Source: Minwuia sp.
GTDB lineage: Bacteria; Pseudomonadota; Alphaproteobacteria; Minwuiales; Minwuiaceae
Length of the DNA: 64,000 nucleotides
Reading direction: 5' to 3'
Assembly: GCA_029210175.1 (NCBI GenBank)
Contig: JARGPL010000037.1
Span: 1-64,000, forward strand
Shown here one piece after another: positions 17,428 to 26,590 of the stretch. Within the stretch, counting starts at the first letter, position 1. Every line of letters starts with the position of its first letter. The notes under the pieces are model-generated. The model worked only from the letters and a program-made list of their open reading frames with translations, made no database searches and had not been told where the DNA came from. The position numbers and the translations under genes are program-made.

Positions 17428-18708
17428 TCAGGCAGCACGGGGCGAACCGGTGGCGCTTGCATAGACCGCGCGCAGGCGATGGCAAAATGTTTCCCCACCC
17501 CAATTCTGTCGCGCGTGGTTCTGGATTGCTTGGGAATCAACGGACGTGCCGGATGCGGACATTTCCAGCATCGCGGCAATCAGAGCGGCCCGGTCGTCGG
17601 GTACTACCAGTCTGCCTGTCGCCGGGGTCAGTATTTCCTCGGGGCCGCCGGACGCCATGGCGATGACCGGCATGCCGCAGGCCATCGCTTCGATGATCAC
17701 CACGCCAAAGGTCTCGAAATGACTGGGGAAGACAAACACGTCTGAGCGCAGCATCTCGGCCCGAACCCCGTCGGGGCGCAATTCCCCCAGAAAATCGATC
17801 CGGTCACCGACACCGCTGTCGCGCGCCTGGTCTTCCAGCGTGGACCGCAGGGGGCCGTCGCCGACAAAGACCAGCCGCGAGTCCGGTCGGTCATCCGCAA
17901 CCGCCCGGAACGCATCGATCAGCAGTTTCTGGTTCTTCACCGGCAACAGGCTGCCGACAGTGAGAAAGCGGACTGACGCATCGTTCCTGTCTGGACGTGC
18001 TGCATCGGCGAAAGCCGGAGGCAGTACATTGCCGATCACCGTGGGCTGCACCGGCAGTGGCCCAAGCGCGCGTTCCAGCGTTGCATGCACGGCGTGGCTG
18101 ACCGGCAGGAACGCACGCGCCTCCGTGATGGCGAGGCGAATGGCGGGAAACCAGCTGGCGGGCACCTGACCAAGATGAAAGGCGCTGCTGTGTTCGGTCA
18201 GCACGTAAGGCACGCCGTCACGTCGGGCGATGCGCGCGGCCAGCAGCCCGGCGGGCAGGCTGTTGTGCGCATGGATCAGGTCGGGCGTGCCGAAGCGTTC
18301 GCAATAGGCGCGGTATGCCGCCATGCCTGCCCGCTGCCACCAGATCGGGTCGTGGCGGGCGGACGGCGCAGTACCATAGAGCGCTTCGATCCTCAGGACG
18401 GGTATCCCTTTCCAGTCATCGATCACCAGTGTCGTCTCGGGGCGGGTCCAGCGTCGCAGCAGTTCCCGTCCAAGCGCCGCAAAGCTGCTCACCGGCAGGC
18501 TGGGGTCGCTTGGCCGCAAGGCCATCCGGCGCAGCATGTTCTTCAGGAACATGGGCACGGAATAACGCAGGCGGACGGACAGTACGCCGAACCGCTCCGA
18601 CTCCGTACTGCGCAGGGCATCGAGCTGATGGCCCTGGAAGATGCCGGCGAGCGGGTTGCGCTCCGGCAGGAATTCCTCGGTCGGCAGGATCAGGATATGC
18701 GTGCTCAC
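17428..18708 (-). CDS. glycosyltransferase family 4
   Basis: A 426-residue GT4 enzyme. The acceptor half includes PDLIHAHNSLPAGLLAA and VLTEHSSAFHLG, a pattern common in GT4 proteins. The donor half starts at FLTVGSLLPVKNQ and has the E-x7-E motif in FETFGVVIIEAMACGMPVIA. It acts in the cytoplasm on the growing glycan; the donor is unknown. It ends 13 bp before the WbpG-type gene and starts 50 bp after a GT2 gene. Confidence 0.87.
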   Translation of the reverse strand: MSTHILILPTEEFLPERNPLAGIFQGHQLDALRSTESERFGVLSVRLRYSVPMFLKNMLRRMALRPSDPSLPVSSFAALGRELLRRWTRPETTLVIDDWKGIPVLRIEALYGTAPSARHDPIWWQRAGMAAYRAYCERFGTPDLIHAHNSLPAGLLAARIARRDGVPYVLTEHSSAFHLGQVPASWFPAIRLAITEARAFLPVSHAVHATLERALGPLPVQPTVIGNVLPPAFADAARPDRNDASVRFLTVGSLLPVKNQKLLIDAFRAVADDRPDSRLVFVGDGPLRSTLEDQARDSGVGDRIDFLGELRPDGVRAEMLRSDVFVFPSHFETFGVVIIEAMACGMPVIAMASGGPEEILTPATGRLVVPDDRAALIAAMLEMSASGTSVDSQAIQNHARQNWGGETFCHRLRAVYASATGSPRAA

Positions 18709-18758
18709 TGCTATCTGCTCTCAGTCCGCACGCCGACAGACGAAAGATGCAGCGAATT

Positions 18759-19640
18759 TCATGACCTGTGCAATCCGTTCCTGGTGTGCTTGGCAATCGG
18801 GTTCAGGACATCCCTGTAGTAAACGAGTGCCTGCGTGAGCTGTCCGCGCATGACATAGTGCCGCCAGAAAGCCTGCTTCTTTCGCTTGACGAATGACTGA
18901 ATGGCCGTGGTTCGTTCGGCGTCAGTCAGTGGGCAGTTGGCTTCGGCCAGAGCCTTCAGCGCGACCTGAACCTGCATTGCGGTCTTTTCCAGTCCGGTGT
19001 TTGCGTTCTGCTCCTGACCTTCATGCACCCGGTCCCAAACAAGGGCCTGGGGCAGTGTTACCAGCGGGTATCGCGCACCGATCTTCAGCCAGAACTCCAT
19101 ATCCCCGAGCTGGCGCATTCCCGAGAAACCACCAACTGTCTCGAACGCGGATCGAAGTATCATGCTTGATCCGGGTGCGCGGCCGAACAACTCGCGACCG
19201 CAAAATTCTTCGAGGTAGGCTTGCTTGGGACTGAACAGAACAGGGTGCGGCCGGTCCAATTCCGATCTGGCCGAAAGACCAAAGCCGGCGTCGGGGAACT
19301 GTTCCATGCAGCGCACGATGGCCCCCAGGCCCCAAGGATAGATCATGTCATCCGAATCGACATACTTCAGGTACTTGCCCCTGGCGAGGCTGGCGGCATG
19401 GTTGCGATTGGGGTAATCGCCCAGGTTCTGCGGGTTCTGATAGACGCGTACCCGGCTGTCGCGCTCAGCAATGGACCTGGCGATTTCGACAGTGTTGTCG
19501 CTGGACCCGTCATCGACGACGATCAGTTCCAGATCATCGAAATCCGACGCCAGAACGCTGCCCATGCCATCCGCAATATAGTCGGCGCGATTATAGGCGG
19601 TCATGAGCACGCTGACGGTGGGGGGTGTCGCCTGGTTCAT
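18759..19640 (-). CDS. glycosyltransferase family 2
   Basis: A 293-residue GT-A enzyme. VSVLMTAYNRADYI and ELIVVDDGSSDNT form the nucleotide site, and YLKYVDSDD carries the DxD-type metal motif (about residues 93-101). It shares an unusual string, NLGDYPNRNHA, and overall layout with the next gene upstream, so the two look like tandem paralogues. It adds a sugar from a nucleotide donor at the cytoplasmic membrane face; substrate unknown. A 141-bp gap, the largest in the locus, precedes it. Confidence 0.85.
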   Translation of the reverse strand: MNQATPPTVSVLMTAYNRADYIADGMGSVLASDFDDLELIVVDDGSSDNTVEIARSIAERDSRVRVYQNPQNLGDYPNRNHAASLARGKYLKYVDSDDMIYPWGLGAIVRCMEQFPDAGFGLSARSELDRPHPVLFSPKQAYLEEFCGRELFGRAPGSSMILRSAFETVGGFSGMRQLGDMEFWLKIGARYPLVTLPQALVWDRVHEGQEQNANTGLEKTAMQVQVALKALAEANCPLTDAERTTAIQSFVKRKKQAFWRHYVMRGQLTQALVYYRDVLNPIAKHTRNGLHRS

Positions 19641-19781
19641 CTGTGTTCCTCGGTCCTGCGATTTTCAGGTATCGGCACGGTCCCAGACTGTACTGCCCTG
19701 AACGTCTGACCGACCGCATCGGGCTGTCCAATCATGTCTCCAGAACCTACGTGGAGGGCGGTTCTCAAATAGGCAATTCTC

Positions 19782-20636
19782 TCAGCCAAGGGCGTCCTTC
19801 AGGCGGGTACCTGTCTCCGAGAAGATGCGCGTTGCGTTTCTCAAACCGAACTCGCCCCGGCGCCACGCCAGAAGTGTTCCGCGCACGAAGTTCTTGCGGT
19901 ATTTCCTGAGGGTCCGCATGCAATCCGCTTCCGGCAGCGGGCAGGCCGGGTCACTCAACGCTTCCACCGATACCCTGTACGTGATGTTCCTCTTGCGCGC
20001 GAGATTGCCCTCGCTTTCCTGTCCGGGACGCCGGAAGTCCCGGTCCAGAAATGCCGGAATTGCGACGACAGGGAAGCGGGCTGAAAGCCGCAACCAGAGA
20101 TCAAGATCACCGCGATGCCGGATGGACCGAAAACCACCTACAGCCTCGTATGCGCTGCGGCGGAAAATCGCTGACGTTGGTGCATTGGTCAGAAAACCAC
20201 CGCCAAGGTAGTGCTTCTGATAAACGGTCTCCGGAGCCAGATCATAGGGCAGTGGCCGGGACTCATCGTTCACCTTGCACAATCCCAGTCCGGCCTCCGG
20301 ATAGGCCTCCATGTACCGCACATGAACATCCAGTGCATGGGGGTAAAGGACATTGTCACTGTCCAGGAACTTGATGTAGCGCCCCTGTGCCTCGGCAACG
20401 GCGCGGTGACGGTTCGGATAATCGCCAAGATTGGTTTCATTCCGAAGCAACCGTATCCGTCGGTCCTTGCCTGCACAGTTTCGGGCAATCTGCATGGTTT
20501 CATCATCTGATGCGTCGTCCACTACCAGATACTCGAAATCCTCGAAGGTCTGATTCAGCACGCTCTCTATTGCAGTCCCGATATGCGCCTCGGAATTGTA
20601 TGACGTCGTTATGACTGTAACCATCGGATTGGTCAT
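19782..20636 (-). CDS. glycosyltransferase family 2
   Basis: A 284-residue GT-A enzyme. The site motifs are VTVITTSYNSEAHI, YLVVDDASDDET and YIKFLDSDN, where the acidic metal motif is DSDN instead of the usual DSDD. NLGDYPNRHRA is shared with the neighbouring paralogue at 18759-19640, and both end with a Lys/Arg-rich stretch (RKYRKNFVRGTLL here). The gene follows the next GT2 by 12 bp. Substrate unknown. Confidence 0.83.
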   Translation of the reverse strand: MTNPMVTVITTSYNSEAHIGTAIESVLNQTFEDFEYLVVDDASDDETMQIARNCAGKDRRIRLLRNETNLGDYPNRHRAVAEAQGRYIKFLDSDNVLYPHALDVHVRYMEAYPEAGLGLCKVNDESRPLPYDLAPETVYQKHYLGGGFLTNAPTSAIFRRSAYEAVGGFRSIRHRGDLDLWLRLSARFPVVAIPAFLDRDFRRPGQESEGNLARKRNITYRVSVEALSDPACPLPEADCMRTLRKYRKNFVRGTLLAWRRGEFGLRNATRIFSETGTRLKDALG

Positions 20637-20648
20637 CAGAACTGCCCG

Positions 20649-21653
20649 TCAGCCCGCATTTTCTCTGGCTGCGGCACTTGTCGCCCCACTTTTCACAGGA
20701 ATTGGCGGCGTGCCGAGGTACTCCGCGTGCAGCTTGGCCAATGCCTGGGGGCCTTTCGCCGCTGCTTTCTCGAAAATTGAAATGCCGTCCATCACACCGC
20801 GGATGCATTCGCGCTGGTTCCGCCACCAGTACAGTTTCTCACGCAAAGACAGTGTCGGTTCGCGGAGCAGCCTGACGGCTTCTCTGAGCGGGCGCTTTAC
20901 TTGTCTGCCTGGCATCAGGTCGAAAAGTTCCTTGCCGAGGAGGCAGACCACCACGGTACGCTGCAACGTCGTGTGATAGTTCATCTGGTGGTAGTGGTAC
21001 ACGCGTGCAGCCGGGTCCCGCACCAGCGCGTACCCTGCACGCAGCGCGTCGATGGCGATCAGCATGTCCTCCCCATAGACAGCGCGGCGGAACGGGACCT
21101 GCTCCAGAAAGCTCCGGCGATACATCGACGTCACGTCATCGATGACGCAGGCGCTTCGCCGTTCGGCCTTGTCAGCGGCATCGAAGGCTTCGGCACTGCC
21201 GAACCTGTGGATCGAGCGAACCGGTTCCGATACCGGCCTGAACCATTCGAGCGGATTGTTCCGGGGGTCATGCGCCACGACCTGAATGCCGCTGACAGCG
21301 GCAACATCGTCGGCGACGAAGCCGGCCTGCATGCGCTCGATCCAGGTTTCGTCCATGGGGCGCGCATCGCCGACGGTAAAAAGAACGAGGTCACCGCTGG
21401 TTTCCCTGACACCCAGATTGCGCGTGTCGCCATGGTTGAATTCGGACGGTGCTATCTCGAGAAGGCGGACTTTCGGATACTGCCTCACGATGTCCTGTGT
21501 TCCGTCCGTGGAGCCGGAATCAATAATCAGGATTTCGTCCACAGCAACGGTCTGGCCAAGAATGCCGTCCAGACAGGCAGCCATTCCCACGGCTTCGTTC
21601 TTTACCGGGATGACGACGGAAATGCGGGGTAGGTGTCCGGTCATGGCATTCAC
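20649..21653 (-). CDS. glycosyltransferase family 2, rhamnosyltransferase-like
   Basis: A 334-residue GT2 protein: ISVVIPVKNEAVGM, EILIIDSGSTDGT and a metal motif in LVLFTVGDARP. The string SEFNHGDTRNLG and the layout of the C-terminal half resemble a subgroup often annotated as rhamnosyltransferases. The rml genes for dTDP-rhamnose are about 38 kb away, so the activity is plausible but not shown. The ATG overlaps the stop of the nucleotidyltransferase gene by 4 bp. Confidence 0.82.
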   Translation of the reverse strand: MNAMTGHLPRISVVIPVKNEAVGMAACLDGILGQTVAVDEILIIDSGSTDGTQDIVRQYPKVRLLEIAPSEFNHGDTRNLGVRETSGDLVLFTVGDARPMDETWIERMQAGFVADDVAAVSGIQVVAHDPRNNPLEWFRPVSEPVRSIHRFGSAEAFDAADKAERRSACVIDDVTSMYRRSFLEQVPFRRAVYGEDMLIAIDALRAGYALVRDPAARVYHYHQMNYHTTLQRTVVVCLLGKELFDLMPGRQVKRPLREAVRLLREPTLSLREKLYWWRNQRECIRGVMDGISIFEKAAAKGPQALAKLHAEYLGTPPIPVKSGATSAAARENAG

Positions 21654-22420
21654 AGGTTGAACTGCTGCAGCGCGATGTTGAGCTCCGCTGTGGTGCCGAT
21701 ATCGATGTACTTCGCGCCCTTGAACGTCAGGGCCTTCACCCGCATCTTCTGTTCGATCGCATGGTTGAAGACGTCACCCAGCACGACCTCCTGCGCGCCT
21801 GGTGTCAGCTTGTCCAGATACGCACCGAGCAGGGCCGTGAACGCCGGTGACCAGCAGCACGCGCCCCACAGGCCGGGCAAGTCCGATGTCTCGGGCTTGT
21901 CGTAGGTCCAGATGACGTTGTTGTTCTGGTCCATGTCGACCATGCCGAACTTGCTCGGATTGTCCGTCGGGAACAGCGCGAGCGTCAGGTCGGCCTGATG
22001 TGCTTCATGGAAGGCCAGAAGCTGGCTGAAGCAGTCGCTCGGCTCAATGATCGTATCCGGCATGCCGAACAGCACCGTCTGATCGGTCAACCAGGGCCGC
22101 GCCAGATCGATGGCATAGGGCATGCCATTCAGTTCCTCCTGAAACAGGTAACTGACATTGGTCTGAAAGCGGGTGCCGTTGCCGTAATACTGCATGATGT
22201 CGGACTTGCCTTCGCCAAGAACGACAAACACCCGCTGGGCACCCGCCGACACAAGGTGTTCCAGCAGGTACTGGCTGACGACCTTCGGGCGTTTCTCCAC
22301 CACGCCATTGATCTCGATATCCTGGTATCCGACCGGGAACAGTTCCTTGGGACAGGGAAACGGCTTCAGCCGGGAACCCCGACCAGCAGCCGGGACGATG
22401 GCGGTGACGGATCTGGTCAT
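21650..22420 (-). CDS. sugar-1-phosphate nucleotidyltransferase
   Basis: A 256-residue nucleotidyltransferase. The signature PAAGRGSRLKPFPCPKELFP lies at residues 10-29, and LFGMPDTIIEP supplies a metal-binding aspartate. It belongs to the NTP_transferase family that joins a hexose-1-phosphate to a nucleoside triphosphate. Whether the product is a UDP-, dTDP- or GDP-sugar cannot be told; it is distinct from the RmlA encoded at 62474. The ATG at 22420 is chosen because it overlaps the stop of the upstream GT2 gene by 4 bp; longer starts would lie wholly inside that gene. Confidence 0.8.
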   Translation of the reverse strand: MTRSVTAIVPAAGRGSRLKPFPCPKELFPVGYQDIEINGVVEKRPKVVSQYLLEHLVSAGAQRVFVVLGEGKSDIMQYYGNGTRFQTNVSYLFQEELNGMPYAIDLARPWLTDQTVLFGMPDTIIEPSDCFSQLLAFHEAHQADLTLALFPTDNPSKFGMVDMDQNNNVIWTYDKPETSDLPGLWGACCWSPAFTALLGAYLDKLTPGAQEVVLGDVFNHAIEQKMRVKALTFKGAKYIDIGTTAELNIALQQFNL

Positions 22421-23451
22421 GGGTTTGTGCGTACCTCTGATGTTACCGGCGTGGTGATCGGAATCTGCCCGATGGTGCTTTGACACGAGAAGGAACTCAG
22501 CAGGGCGGAGACCAGTCGTTGTGCTGGCCCGAATCTGGTCAGGCGGCTCTGATGAAGACCCAGCACCACAGCAATCCGCAAGGCCTCGCCTGGCTGGACC
22601 ACGCCCTCGCGTAATGCCCAGTGCAGGAGCGACGTCGCCAGCCGCATCTGCCCGGATCGGGATGCGCCAGTCGCGATCTCCACGACCATGAAGCGCAGTT
22701 CGGGCAATCGATTCGTCTGCCCGTTCGCCCGCAACAACGCCGCAGTCTGCTTTACCACCTGGACACGGCTCCATTGCTTTGCCGGGGCAAAGAACTGACT
22801 GCGACTGAGACTTGCCGGGTTGACCCGATTGTGCAGATCCGGCGGCAGGTCGAAGAACTTGCGATAGCGGTAGCCCTGGATGTAGGCCCGGAAGAACAGT
22901 TCGATGTCCTGCCACAGCATCAGGTCCAGGTCCCACATGCCGATCCTGACGAATGATTCCTTGCGCCAGAGCACGCCTGTCCCCTGTGCGATCGCATCCT
23001 GACGGAACTGTCGGGTGAGTTCGTCTTCTGCCTTGTCGATATTCCACCAGAGTCCCAGATCGTGTGGCGCATGCTCGAACATCAGCCCGGGAAAGATTGC
23101 GAAATCCAGATCCGGTTCGCCATCCATGGCTCTGACCCGGTTTTCGAGGCAGAAGGGTTCGATGATGTCGTCGGTGTCGAGGAACATGACGTAGTCCCCA
23201 TCGCACATGGCAACGCCTTCGTTGCGGCAGGTGCAGGCACCTTTCGGTTGCCAGGTGCGGTCGTAGAGACGGATACGGCTGTCGCGCGCCGCGTACTCGG
23301 CCACGATCTCCTTCGTGCGATCCGTTGATCCATCATCGACGACCAGCATTTCCCAATGCGGCCAGGTCTGCGCCAGCACCGAGTCGAGTGTTTCCGCAAC
23401 CAGGTCCTCGCGGTTGAAACTCGGGGTGAGGATGGAGACAAGTGAAGGCAT
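22417..23451 (-). CDS. glycosyltransferase family 2
   Basis: A 344-residue GT-A enzyme with VSILTPSFNREDLV at the N-terminus, MLVVDDGSTDRT and the metal motif YVMFLDTDDIIEP near residue 95. The C-terminal third is helical and could contact the membrane or a partner. It follows the AT-rich asnB-type gene by 1 bp but has normal local composition. Substrate unknown. Confidence 0.85.
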   Translation of the reverse strand: MPSLVSILTPSFNREDLVAETLDSVLAQTWPHWEMLVVDDGSTDRTKEIVAEYAARDSRIRLYDRTWQPKGACTCRNEGVAMCDGDYVMFLDTDDIIEPFCLENRVRAMDGEPDLDFAIFPGLMFEHAPHDLGLWWNIDKAEDELTRQFRQDAIAQGTGVLWRKESFVRIGMWDLDLMLWQDIELFFRAYIQGYRYRKFFDLPPDLHNRVNPASLSRSQFFAPAKQWSRVQVVKQTAALLRANGQTNRLPELRFMVVEIATGASRSGQMRLATSLLHWALREGVVQPGEALRIAVVLGLHQSRLTRFGPAQRLVSALLSSFSCQSTIGQIPITTPVTSEVRTNP

Positions 23452-23452
23452 G

Positions 23453-25288
23453 CTAATTCATCAAAATATGAGCGTTTATGATCGGCCAGATACGAGATGC
23501 AGTGTGTCTGTCCACAACTTTCTTGGAAATAATATCGCAAAAGTAGTCCCGTATTACACGACCATCCCAAATATCCGATTCTAAGAATTTTCTATCATGC
23601 AAAATATCAAGAAACATCGAGGGTGATTCGAGCATCCAGGTCTCTAGAGGCGAGTTGATGCCAATCTTATCCTTTCGGTTCAAAATGCAGTCCGGTATTC
23701 TTCCCTCAAAAGCTTGTCGAACTATTTTCTTGTTATTGTGGGAATCAAATTTCTCCCCTGAAGCAAGTGAAATGCCTTTGGTTACTAGACGCCAATCGAG
23801 GAAGGGTGACCGGATTTCAATGCCATGAAGCATGGAGCCCTGATCAAAATTCCGAAGTATAGTGGGTAGTCGATAGTGATAGATTTCGTTGATAGAAATT
23901 TCTTGATCGCGATTTAGGGGCCTTCCCGAATAGCATCTCGGCCAGGTTGGCGCGCGATAGATCCATGGTCGGCTATTGGCATTTCTTCGCAGGAAGAAAC
24001 TCGATTTAAGATCTGCCTTTGCTCTCATTTGGCGCAAACGGGTCTTCAGCGAGTCGCGGAAAGATGGTGGTTGGGTAAAACCCCGTAGATCGATTTTACT
24101 GTTGTAAGTATCGATCATGTCAGGGTATCCAAAAAATATCTCGTCGGCTCCATGGCCGTCGATCGATATCTTAAAGCCATTCGAACGCATTCTCTCGTAG
24201 GCTTGATGCGTTATATCTGGTAGATACCGTATATTGTCGAAATGTTTGGTTTTCGCCACTAGGTTTTCGAAAAACTCCGCCATGTTCGGTTCGATTTTGT
24301 GAATTCCAGTGCCGTACATGTCAGCGATGGCTATGGCGTATCTTGTTTCGTCCCACTCGGAGCCAGGCAGACTGATTGTGTGGGGAGTAGATACAGGCTT
24401 CTGCCTGCTGCTTCTCGGCATCGGATCGTTGAGAGCGATCTCCATGCATTGCGCGAAAACGACCGAGGAATCAAGTCCGCCGCTTAGGGCGGTGCTAATA
24501 TGCGCATCCGACCGCATCCGGAGCCTGCACGCATCAGAGAACAGCTCGCGAAATTCTTCAACGTGATCAGTAATGCGACCAACATCAAGTTCATCTATAT
24601 GATCCTCAATTGACCACCACTTTCGATGTTCGATCTTTCCATTCGAATCTATTCTCATCAATGTTCCGGGAGGTAGCGAAAAACAATCTTCGTATATCGT
24701 CGAACTGGTGCCTTCAGTGTGATATACATTGTGCAATGTGTCCGAAAGAACCTTCCTATTTATTGAACGACTAGGGGAAATGATCTGGAATGATTGTGTT
24801 TCCGATGAAAAAATGATTCGATTTTGCATTTTTAGGTAGTATAGAGGTTTAACGCCAAATCTATCACGGCATGAATATAGAGTTTTATTTTCTTCATCCC
24901 AAATAATTATAGACCACATCCCGTTCATTTTCAAAAACAGGTCCTCTTTCCATTCAATAAAGCCGCAAAGAATTACTTCTGTGTCGCTCATGTTAGTGAA
25001 CACATGTCCGAGAGACATTAGTTCATTCTTGAGTTCCAAAAAATTATAAATTTCACCATTGAAAGAGATGGTCAAATTTTCTCTTTGGTCTGTCATTGGT
25101 TGGGAGGCATCATTCGAGATATCCAGAATTGCAAGCCGAGTATGCCCCAGCGCCACATTTCCCGCAGCGTTGATGAAGGTGCCTGAGCCGTCAGGTCCTC
25201 TGTGATTCAAGGTTGCGGTCAAGTTAGCGACCTCTTCTTCTTCAATGCGCCGTCCACCAAAACTGATAATTCCAACGACACCACACAT
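23453..25288 (-). CDS. asnB: asparagine synthase (glutamine-hydrolysing)-type amidotransferase
   Basis: A 611-residue AsnB-family protein. The Ntn glutaminase domain begins with nucleophile C2 (MCGVVGIISF) and has LNHRGPDGSG and FNGEIYNF. The synthetase domain has the PP-loop ALSGGLDSS near residue 267. In polysaccharide loci such enzymes often amidate the carboxyl of a uronic acid rather than aspartate, which is my preferred role, untested. The gene is visibly AT-rich, with many A/T-ending codons and AT runs such as AAAATTATAAATTT, unlike its neighbours. This points to recent transfer together with the wzt 3' end. It abuts the wzt stop directly. Confidence 0.87.
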   Translation of the reverse strand: MCGVVGIISFGGRRIEEEEVANLTATLNHRGPDGSGTFINAAGNVALGHTRLAILDISNDASQPMTDQRENLTISFNGEIYNFLELKNELMSLGHVFTNMSDTEVILCGFIEWKEDLFLKMNGMWSIIIWDEENKTLYSCRDRFGVKPLYYLKMQNRIIFSSETQSFQIISPSRSINRKVLSDTLHNVYHTEGTSSTIYEDCFSLPPGTLMRIDSNGKIEHRKWWSIEDHIDELDVGRITDHVEEFRELFSDACRLRMRSDAHISTALSGGLDSSVVFAQCMEIALNDPMPRSSRQKPVSTPHTISLPGSEWDETRYAIAIADMYGTGIHKIEPNMAEFFENLVAKTKHFDNIRYLPDITHQAYERMRSNGFKISIDGHGADEIFFGYPDMIDTYNSKIDLRGFTQPPSFRDSLKTRLRQMRAKADLKSSFFLRRNANSRPWIYRAPTWPRCYSGRPLNRDQEISINEIYHYRLPTILRNFDQGSMLHGIEIRSPFLDWRLVTKGISLASGEKFDSHNNKKIVRQAFEGRIPDCILNRKDKIGINSPLETWMLESPSMFLDILHDRKFLESDIWDGRVIRDYFCDIISKKVVDRHTASRIWPIINAHILMN

Positions 25289-26590
25289 TTATATCAACCC
25301 TCTCACGTTCCATTTTAATTTTGGGTGAATTAGGCCGAATGGAGAGGTAATTTCGCCCATCGCGTTGAGGGTTATGCCGGTTTGATCAAAAGCAAAGTCT
25401 GATATTTCAAAAAATAGAGCCTCTTCAGCCAAATGAAGAACTAATTCATTTGGAATATCTAGGCAAAAAGTTAGTTTATATTTTCCAGTATTTAATAAAT
25501 GAGCCGGTATGGTCAATAATGATTCATATAATCCCATCCGATATTCGATTTTTTTCGATTCGTGGAAGTCACTTGTTGTAAATAGCAGGTTTCCCAAGGC
25601 ATCGAAAAGCGAAATATTGAGTCTCTTATTTCTTATTGGCTTTCGAATTTCATATTTTGTGACAATATTTATTTCTTGGTCAGTAGATCGTACGGCATGA
25701 GTGTTCGAATTTCCAGAATAAACTGATGCCTCTGTCATTTTTGCTTGACTGGTGGCCGATTTTTCTGAAAATATTACCCTACTTTTGCTATTTCGAATGC
25801 CTGAGTCCATATATTGTTCGATGATTCTGCCGGTCTCGCCGCGGTTCACGACTGTTCCCTGGTCCATCAGGATGGAGTTGGGGCAGAGTTGCCGAACCGC
25901 TGCCATGTTGTGGCTGACGAACAGGACCGTCCGCCGGGAGGACCGGCTGAGATCCTGCATCTTGCCCAGGCACCGCTGCTGGAATTCCGCGTCGCCAACG
26001 GCCAGAACTTCGTCCACGATCAGGATGTCGGTTTCAAGATGCGCCGCGACGGCGAAGGCGAGCCGGACGTGCATGCCTGACGAATAGCGTTTCACCGGTG
26101 TGTCGATGTATTTGGCACAGCCGGAAAACTCGACGATCTCGTCGAACCGGGCGCGGATTTCCTGCTTGCTCATGCCCAGGATCGCGCCGTTGAGGAAGAT
26201 ATTCTCCCGCCCCGTCAGATCAGGATGAAAGCCGGTGCCGACTTCCAGCAGGCTGGCGATCCGACCGTTGACGAAGATCCGCCCTTCGGTCGGTGCGGTC
26301 ACCCGTGACAGCAGTTTCAGCAGGGTGGACTTTCCGGCACCGTTGCGCCCGACGATGCCGACGATGTCCCCTTCATTGACCTGAAAGTTTATATCGCGAA
26401 GCGCCCAGACGAAGTTTCCAGAACCTTCTGCGGTTCTGTCGTTCACCACCCCGACCTTGGCGAAAGGGTCGGGCCTGCCACGCAGCCGCGCCCAGGCCCT
26501 GTTCAGGTCGTGCGACAGCGACCCTGTGCCGACTTCTCCCAGCCGGTACATTTTCGATACATCCTCGACGCGCAGTGCCGGGGTGCTCAT
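25289..26590 (-). CDS. wzt: polysaccharide ABC exporter ATPase, Wzt-like
   Basis: A 433-residue ATPase that powers export of lipid-linked polysaccharide with Wzm. Walker A is GRNGAGKST at 81-89, the signature is YSSGMHVRLAF at 169-179 and Walker B is ILIVDEVLAVGD at 189-200. Residues from about 262 form an extra C-terminal domain, which in Wzt proteins recognises the modified chain end. That domain is encoded by AT-rich DNA (25289 to about 25804), while the ATPase half has the composition of the host locus, so the gene looks mosaic. It overlaps the wzm stop by 1 bp. Confidence 0.9.
   Translation of the reverse strand: MSTPALRVEDVSKMYRLGEVGTGSLSHDLNRAWARLRGRPDPFAKVGVVNDRTAEGSGNFVWALRDINFQVNEGDIVGIVGRNGAGKSTLLKLLSRVTAPTEGRIFVNGRIASLLEVGTGFHPDLTGRENIFLNGAILGMSKQEIRARFDEIVEFSGCAKYIDTPVKRYSSGMHVRLAFAVAAHLETDILIVDEVLAVGDAEFQQRCLGKMQDLSRSSRRTVLFVSHNMAAVRQLCPNSILMDQGTVVNRGETGRIIEQYMDSGIRNSKSRVIFSEKSATSQAKMTEASVYSGNSNTHAVRSTDQEINIVTKYEIRKPIRNKRLNISLFDALGNLLFTTSDFHESKKIEYRMGLYESLLTIPAHLLNTGKYKLTFCLDIPNELVLHLAEEALFFEISDFAFDQTGITLNAMGEITSPFGLIHPKLKWNVRGLI

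Noticed and set aside
16224-17666. 480-codon plus-strand frame over the wbpG-like gene
   Set aside because: Antisense to motif-bearing wbpG and hisH; the translation shows no recognisable fold.
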